Assembly: GCA_012513235.1 (NCBI GenBank)
Contig: JAAZCO010000281.1
Span: 1-9,075 of the forward strand
Direction: 5' to 3'
From: Gammaproteobacteria bacterium
GTDB taxonomy: Bacteria > Pseudomonadota > Gammaproteobacteria > Pseudomonadales > Pseudomonadaceae
DNA length: 9,075 nt
Part shown: piece by piece, positions 5,179-9,075 of the stretch
How the letters are laid out: each line of letters opens with the position of its first letter
Numbering within the stretch: position 1 is the stretch's first letter
Translations under genes and position numbers: made by a program
Notes under the pieces: model-generated
Database searches by the model: none
Seen by the model: only the letters and a program-made list of their open reading frames with translations
What the model was told of the DNA's origin: nothing

Positions 5179-6000
5179 TTAGGCAGCTGGCTTGCAGGCG
5201 CAGCGCTCAAAATGTTGGGTGTCGATATTATACAGCGACATTTTCCCGCCCCAGACGCAACCAGTATCTAGCGCAATGGTATTGGGAGCAGGGCATCGGC
5301 CTTCAAGTGCCGCCCAGTGACCAAATAAAATAGTATCGTCTTTAGTCAGGCGTTCGGGATGACTGAACCAGGGCGCAAATCCTTCCGGCGCACTGTTGAT
5401 GCCTTCTTTGCCGTTCAGATCGAGCACACCGGTCGCAGTACAAAAGCGCATGCGCGTAAAGTAATTGGTAATCACGCGTAAGCGTTCAATGCCGGCTAAT
5501 TCATCATTCCATTGAGTGGGATGATCGCCATACATGCCATCCAAATAAGGAATAAAGAGGCTGTCATCTTGCAGGACGCGATGCATTTCATCAGCGCGAG
5601 CTAGAGCCTCAGCAATGCTCCACTGCGGTGGAATACCGGCGTGCACCATACTGATCTTACGCTCGGCATCATGATGCATCAGTGGTTGCTGGCGCAGCCA
5701 AAACAGCAGTTCATCGCAATCGGGTGCATTGAGAATTTCACGTAAGGTGTCTTTCTTTTTAATGCGCGCAGCATGGTTGGCAATCGCCAGTAGGTGTAAG
5801 TCATGGTTGCCCAAAACTGTTACCACAGAATCACGCATGGCATAGAGAAAGCGTAAGGTTTCTAGCGATTGCGGACCGCGATTCACCAAGTCACCAACCA
5901 GCCAGAGCTTGTCGTGGCTAGGGTCAAAATCAACGCGATCGAGTAAGTGCTGCAGCGGCTCAAGGCAGCCTTGTACATCACCTACTGCATAGGTTGCCAT
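5179..6000 (-). CDS. apaH: Symmetrical bis(5'-nucleosyl)-tetraphosphatase (Ap4A hydrolase) ApaH
   Basis: ApaH cleaves diadenosine tetraphosphate symmetrically to two ADP and also acts on Np4-capped RNA in E. coli. At 273 residues it is a normal length. It has the phosphoprotein-phosphatase metal motifs in order: GDVQG (7-11), GDLVNRGP (36-43), GNHD (64-67), and a later VHAG motif with the metal-binding His. The C-terminal part ends with LDTGCVWGGKMSLY, a hallmark of ApaH. Its start codon overlaps the apaG stop by one base (TAATG), so the two are probably translationally coupled. This is the usual order in gammaproteobacteria, where apaG and apaH follow rsmA. No odd residues are seen. Confidence 0.96.
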   Translation of the reverse strand: MATYAVGDVQGCLEPLQHLLDRVDFDPSHDKLWLVGDLVNRGPQSLETLRFLYAMRDSVVTVLGNHDLHLLAIANHAARIKKKDTLREILNAPDCDELLFWLRQQPLMHHDAERKISMVHAGIPPQWSIAEALARADEMHRVLQDDSLFIPYLDGMYGDHPTQWNDELAGIERLRVITNYFTRMRFCTATGVLDLNGKEGINSAPEGFAPWFSHPERLTKDDTILFGHWAALEGRCPAPNTIALDTGCVWGGKMSLYNIDTQHFERCACKPAA

Positions 6001-6380
6001 TAATGCACAACGCCCGGTACAGCTAAACCAAAGGGGGCGATGATGGCTTCAAACTCTTCGCCATCTTCAGCGCGCATGGTAAAGCTACCTTGCATGCTGC
6101 CAACCACTGTGGTCATTAAGGTACCGCTGCTATAACTGTACTCATCATCGGCATCAATAATGGGCTGCTCACCAACCACGCCTGAACCGCGGACTTCTTG
6201 GGTTTTGCCGTCACCATCGGTAATGATCCAGTGGCGGCTTAACAGCTGCGCTGAATCGGTACCGTTATTGCGGATGGTGATGTCGTAGGCAAACACATAG
6301 CGGTTTTCAGCAGGGGCAGAGTGATCAGCCAAGTAACGTGTCTTCACACGGATATCAATGGTATCGCACAGATTATTCAT
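6000..6380 (-). CDS. apaG: ApaG (Co2+/Mg2+ efflux-associated) protein
   Basis: This 126-residue all-beta protein is the standard length for ApaG. Family marks are VKTRYLADHSAPAENRYVFA (12-31), ITIRNNG, LLSRHWIITDGDG, the VRGSGVVGEQP block and YSSGTLMTTVVGSMQGSF. The fold is fibronectin-III-like and its biochemical role is unsettled; the historical label refers to a cobalt-resistance phenotype in Salmonella. It begins seven bases after the rsmA stop and overlaps apaH by one base, so it lies inside a translationally tight rsmA-apaG-apaH unit. The ribosome site is weak (GAG within the end of rsmA), which fits reinitiation after rsmA. Confidence 0.95.
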   Translation of the reverse strand: MNNLCDTIDIRVKTRYLADHSAPAENRYVFAYDITIRNNGTDSAQLLSRHWIITDGDGKTQEVRGSGVVGEQPIIDADDEYSYSSGTLMTTVVGSMQGSFTMRAEDGEEFEAIIAPFGLAVPGVVH

Positions 6381-6387
6381 AGTGTTC

Positions 6388-7200
6388 TCAAGATAATTGC
6401 GCAGCCGGCTGCGCAGATAACTGATCGGCTAAGCGGACAAAAGCGGCCAAATCCAATTGTTCTGGGCGCAAGCTGCCGTCGACACCCGCGGCTGCAATTT
6501 CTTCAGCGGATAAGACATTTTTTAGGGTGTTGCGCAGAGTTTTACGGCGCTGATTAAAGGCTTCACGCACAATGCGATCCAGCGCACGAGCATCTTGTGC
6601 TTGATGCGGCAAGACGGCGTGCGGCGTTAAGCGCACAATCGCCGAGTCGACTTTGGGTGGCGGGCTAAACGAGCCTGGCCCCACATTAAATAAGTGCTCA
6701 ACGCGGCAATGGTACTGCACCATAATGGACAAACGGCCCCAATCACCGCCACCGGGCTTAGCGGCCATGCGCTCAACCACTTCTTTTTGCAGCATAAAGT
6801 GCATGTCACGCACCAAGTGCGCATTGTTGAGTAGATGGAAAATCAGCGGCGTGGAAATATTGTAGGGCAGGTTGCCGACCACACGCAGACTGCTGGGTTC
6901 TGGATTGAGGCGGCTAAAATCAAATTTTAGCGCATCACCTTCGTGCAGAGTGAAGTTCTTGGCGAGGGCGAATCGGTCTTGCAAGATACTGACGAGGTCG
7001 AGGTCAATTTCGATCACGTCCAGCCGCACGCCGCTGTCGACTAAGCTTTGCGTGATAGCACCTTGGCCTGGGCCAATTTCTAACATGCGGTCGCCTTCAC
7101 GTGGAGCAATAGCGCGAATAATGCGATCAATCACGCCAGTATCGTGCAAGAAGTTTTGACCGAAACGCTTACGGGCGCGGTGTTGATAGATCTGCGACAT
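6388..7200 (-). CDS. rsmA: 16S rRNA (adenine(1518)-N6/adenine(1519)-N6)-dimethyltransferase RsmA (KsgA)
   Basis: RsmA uses S-adenosylmethionine to dimethylate the two adjacent adenines in the 3' terminal helix of 16S rRNA, a late step in 30S maturation; its loss gives kasugamycin resistance. The 270-residue protein has the family N-terminus ARKRFGQNFLHD (9-20), SAM-binding motif I EIGPGQG (41-47), the acidic EID (64-66), a GDAL segment (88-91), and the catalytic NLPY (110-113). The C-terminal helical domain carries FNQRRKTLRNTLK, typical of RsmA. The start ATG has GGAG about nine bases upstream. It follows holA after 65 bp, where pdxA would be expected, and precedes apaG by seven bases. Confidence 0.97.
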   Translation of the reverse strand: MSQIYQHRARKRFGQNFLHDTGVIDRIIRAIAPREGDRMLEIGPGQGAITQSLVDSGVRLDVIEIDLDLVSILQDRFALAKNFTLHEGDALKFDFSRLNPEPSSLRVVGNLPYNISTPLIFHLLNNAHLVRDMHFMLQKEVVERMAAKPGGGDWGRLSIMVQYHCRVEHLFNVGPGSFSPPPKVDSAIVRLTPHAVLPHQAQDARALDRIVREAFNQRRKTLRNTLKNVLSAEEIAAAGVDGSLRPEQLDLAAFVRLADQLSAQPAAQLS

Positions 7201-7227
7201 GCGACTGCTCCAATGAATAAGTCGGGC

Positions 7228-7236
7228 AGTTTAGCA
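7228..7236 (-). promoter_or_regulatory. Possible extended -10 promoter for rsmA
   Basis: Read on the minus strand, TGCTAAACT has the TGN extension followed by TAAACT (7233-7228), which matches the -10 consensus at four of six positions. No good -35 box lies 16-18 bp upstream, as is common for extended -10 promoters. A transcript would start near 7221, about 20 bases before the rsmA ATG, and include its GGAG site. If real, it would let rsmA-apaG-apaH-glpE be expressed apart from leuS-lptE-holA. Confidence 0.35.
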
Positions 7237-7265
7237 AAAAAGTAGCACAGCTTCGCCTTTATCCG

Positions 7266-8297
7266 CTATTGATGCTCAAAAATAGCTAAACGCGAGCCAG
7301 ACATACGCATAATCAGTGACGCCATACCGACCCAAGCATCACCCGTGGCTTGGCCTTTGCTTTGCTCATCTAGTAGTTGTGCATCTTTGAGTAGCAGTTG
7401 CCACTGTGTACCGGACAGACGTTTGAGGGCTTTAGCAAACAAGGGTTTGCGTGCCGCTGGCCATACTTTTGACAGTGCACGATCCAGGCTGGTGCCTGAG
7501 CTGAGTTGTTGGGCAAGCGTGCCAAGCTGGCGAATATCACGGGCGACAGCCCAGAGTATAATAGGGATGTCCGTACCTTCGCTGCGCAAACCCGCCAACA
7601 TGCGCAAACTGCGTTGCGCATCGCCTTCCAGTGCAGCATCCACCAAACCAAATACATCATAGCGGGCGCTATCAGCGATGCTGGTTTGAATGGCTTCAAC
7701 ATCCAGATGTGTTGCATTGGTCAGCAGTTTAAGTTTTTCGATTTCTTGCACTGCCGCCAACAGATTGCCTTCAGTACGCGCAACAATTAAATCAATCGCT
7801 GCGGGATCAGCGCTGAGACCTTGCTGGGCTAAACGCTGATTAATCCAGTTGGGCAATTGCTCAATATTGACATTGGGCAGCTGCACAAAACCGCAGAGTT
7901 GGCTGTCCATTAAGGCTTTAGCCCATTTGGTTTTTAGCGTGCTGCTATCCAAACGCGGAACATTAATCAGCAGCACAGTGTCTTCTGCGGGGCGGGCTAG
8001 ATATTCCTGTAAAACAATGCTGCCCTGGTCGCCCGGCTTACCAGAATTAATACGCAATTCCAGCAAGCGTTTTTCAGCAAATAAAGACAAGCTGGCATTG
8101 GCTTCGCGGATGATATTCCAGTCGAAACCACGCTCAATATGAAACACTTGGCGTTCGCTGTAATCGGCTTGGCGACAGGCAGCGCGAATGGCATCACTGG
8201 CTTCTTGAGCTAACAAAGGTTCATCACTACTGATCAAGTAGATCGGCAGTAAGGCCTGTTTGAGTTGGCCATTGAGTTTTTCAGGATAAATGCGCAT
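7266..8297 (-). CDS. holA: DNA polymerase III subunit delta HolA
   Basis: HolA is the delta subunit of the clamp loader, the part that opens the beta sliding clamp. The protein is 343 residues from the chosen start, as is usual. It lacks a Walker ATP site, as expected for delta. Recognisable stretches are MRIYPEKLNGQLKQALLPIY at the N-terminus, SLSLFAEKRLLELR (the beta-clamp-interacting region equivalent to MSLFASR in E. coli), and SARYDVFGLVDAALEGDAQRS in the middle. A C-terminal collar domain carries the ILWAVARDIRQL segment. I chose ATG 8297 over an in-frame GTG at 8324 because HolA proteins begin with M-x-x-YPE, and the GTG would place ten unrelated residues ahead of it. No clear Shine-Dalgarno precedes the ATG. 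It lies 41 bp after lptE, and a hairpin fills that gap. Confidence 0.94.
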   Translation of the reverse strand: MRIYPEKLNGQLKQALLPIYLISSDEPLLAQEASDAIRAACRQADYSERQVFHIERGFDWNIIREANASLSLFAEKRLLELRINSGKPGDQGSIVLQEYLARPAEDTVLLINVPRLDSSTLKTKWAKALMDSQLCGFVQLPNVNIEQLPNWINQRLAQQGLSADPAAIDLIVARTEGNLLAAVQEIEKLKLLTNATHLDVEAIQTSIADSARYDVFGLVDAALEGDAQRSLRMLAGLRSEGTDIPIILWAVARDIRQLGTLAQQLSSGTSLDRALSKVWPAARKPLFAKALKRLSGTQWQLLLKDAQLLDEQSKGQATGDAWVGMASLIMRMSGSRLAIFEHQ

Positions 8298-8309
8298 AGG
8301 GCAAAGGTC

Positions 8310-8331
8310 GGGTCTTGCTTGCACAAGACCC
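8310..8331 (-). other. Perfect hairpin in the lptE-holA gap
   Basis: An 8-bp perfect stem (8324-8331 with 8310-8317) encloses a six-base loop and ends 12 bases before the holA ATG. It has no T run, so it is not an intrinsic terminator. It could act as an RNA processing or stability element or lower holA translation; a low HolA level would suit a clamp-loader subunit. The alternative GTG start of holA (8324) lies within it. Confidence 0.45.
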
Positions 8332-8338
8332 TAAATCA

Positions 8339-8944
8339 CTAAGGTAAGGAAATCGGTGATTGTTGTGGCTCATCGGCTTGTTGCTGTGCGCGCATGGCTG
8401 CAGCACGTGCTTCTTGCTCGGCTGCTTGACGGCGCTCTGCTTGATTTTGTAAATCTTGCAGTTGTGCTGGCGTGATGGCTTGCAAGCGAATCATCAATTG
8501 CATGACTAAATCGCGACGCATTTCTTCACGCAGCATAGCTTCTTCTTGACCTGAACCTGTGACGTTGTCTTGGTTGTGTGCGTAAGTGCGCTGCACTTCA
8601 ACGCGGTCTTTGATCAGCGCGGGTAGATTGCCTGAGCGTAGCTCATAAGTGGCTGAGCTGGTGATGCGGTATTCTGCGCTGCGGGTACCGGCAGTGAAGC
8701 TGGCAGTGCGGCGAGTTGATTCTTCAGCACCTAAATACAGAGTAAATGGAGCATTACTGGAAATAGCGACCTGATTGTTATCTAGGCCTTGTTTAACTTG
8801 TTTGCCTAAAGGGCTTAAAGCATCACGTGCAGCAAAATTCAGTTCAGTCAGCGCCATTTGCATGGTGCCCGTACCGCGTAATTGAAAGCCACATGCGGTC
8901 AGCAAAAAAGCCAGACCCAGTACAGTTATAGTGCGTTTTAGCAT
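8339..8944 (-). CDS. lptE: LPS-assembly lipoprotein LptE
   Basis: LptE is the outer-membrane lipoprotein that plugs the LptD barrel in the LPS translocon. The 201-residue product starts MLKRTITVLGLAFLLTAC, a lipoprotein signal peptide with lipobox LTAC, so Cys18 would be lipidated. The mature protein opens with GFQLRGTG, the normal LptE beginning. Next come a beta-rich domain (LYLGAEESTRRTASFTAGTR, then ITSSATYELRS) and the helix EEAMLREEMRRDLVMQLMIRLQAI, typical of LptE. The last 45 or so residues are Ala/Gln/Glu-rich and probably helical or disordered, a longer tail than the minimal family core. I chose ATG 8944, with AAGGA six bases upstream, over the in-frame TTG at 8950. Its place between leuS and holA is the conserved order in gammaproteobacteria. 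Confidence 0.94.
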   Translation of the reverse strand: MLKRTITVLGLAFLLTACGFQLRGTGTMQMALTELNFAARDALSPLGKQVKQGLDNNQVAISSNAPFTLYLGAEESTRRTASFTAGTRSAEYRITSSATYELRSGNLPALIKDRVEVQRTYAHNQDNVTGSGQEEAMLREEMRRDLVMQLMIRLQAITPAQLQDLQNQAERRQAAEQEARAAAMRAQQQADEPQQSPISLP

Positions 8945-8958
8945 GGTCAATCCTTTAC

Positions 8959-8983
8959 GCCTAACCCCGTTGTGAGGTTAGGC
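8959..8983 (-). other. Hairpin between leuS and lptE
   Basis: An 8-bp perfect stem (8976-8983 with 8959-8966) encloses a nine-base loop, immediately upstream of the lptE ribosome site (AAGGA about 8 bases after the stem). It has no T run, so read-through from leuS is expected. It may help set the relative expression of leuS and lptE or protect an upstream message end. Confidence 0.45.
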
Positions 8984-9009
8984 AGTGTAAGTAAAAAAGC
9001 ACAACTCAA

Positions 9010-9075
9010 TTAGTTGGCAACAATATTAACCAACTTATTGGGAACCACAATCACTTTGCGAATGGTCAAGCCATC
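9010..9075 (-). CDS. leuS: Leucyl-tRNA synthetase LeuS, C-terminal end only
   Basis: Only the last 21 codons and the TAA stop are in the window. The peptide ends DGLTIRKVIVVPNKLVNIVAN, the conserved C-terminus of bacterial leucyl-tRNA synthetases (K-x-I-V-V-P-x-K-L-V-N-I-V), which contacts the tRNA. The stop is 65 bp before the lptE ATG on the same strand, and the leuS-lptE-holA order supports the call. LeuS charges tRNA-Leu in the cytoplasm. Confidence 0.92.
   Translation of the reverse strand, partial: DGLTIRKVIVVPNKLVNIVAN

Noticed and set aside
5032..5271. Plus-strand frame across the glpE-apaH junction
   Set aside because: It is antisense to two well-conserved genes and has no recognisable domain.
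6872..7159. 95-residue plus-strand frame opposite rsmA
   Set aside because: It is antisense to the strongly conserved SAM-binding and NLPY regions, and its Ser/Arg-rich composition is typical of a shadow frame.
7345..7790. Overlapping plus- and minus-strand frames within holA
   Set aside because: HolA explains this whole segment; the other frames show no ribosome site or domain.
1..9075. Mobile element, prophage, CRISPR array, toxin-antitoxin or defence island
   Set aside because: No transposase, integrase, regularly spaced repeats, terminal inverted repeats or defence domains are seen; the genes are housekeeping or common accessory genes.

Overview
The window looks like chromosomal core DNA from a gammaproteobacterium. 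The closest fit by gene content is a member of the Pseudomonadales/Pseudomonadaceae with a roughly balanced base composition, less GC-rich than P. aeruginosa. The pointers are the leuS-lptE-holA cluster, the rsmA-apaG-apaH-glpE cluster (GlpE next to ApaH is a Pseudomonas-type order), an HrpB helicase and a BCCT transporter. The placement is an inference from gene order and protein character, not from a search.

Layout. Positions 1-576 (minus) hold the N-terminal third or less of HrpB. A divergent intergenic region (577-805) separates it from a plus-strand BCCT-family osmolyte or quaternary-amine transporter (806-2380), which ends at a strong hairpin terminator (2416-2452). A minus-strand glutathione S-transferase (2501-3124) and a plus-strand membrane-anchored endonuclease/exonuclease/phosphatase-fold protein (about 3283-4416) diverge from a 158-bp regulatory region. 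Next comes a 49-residue membrane protein of the lmo0937 type (4588-4737), encoded in a frame that is easily missed, followed by a bidirectional terminator (4778-4805).

From 9075 down to 4828 every gene is on the minus strand and closely spaced: leuS (3' end only), lptE, holA, rsmA, apaG, apaH, glpE. The cluster joins translation (LeuS), outer-membrane LPS assembly (LptE), replication clamp loading (HolA), 16S rRNA dimethylation (RsmA), Ap4A hydrolysis (ApaH, with ApaG) and thiosulfate:cyanide sulfur transfer (GlpE). In P. aeruginosa, as I recall it, the leuS-lptE-holA and surA-pdxA-rsmA-apaG-apaH-glpE groups are at separate loci. Here holA is followed directly by rsmA, and no pdxA or surA lies between them.

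I see no mobile element, prophage, CRISPR array, tRNA, rRNA or defence system. The points most worth a second look are a TetR-type palindrome over a candidate promoter of the transporter, unusual residues in the transporter's predicted substrate site, the lmo0937-like small gene with an extracytoplasmic-stress-like promoter, and the holA/rsmA junction.
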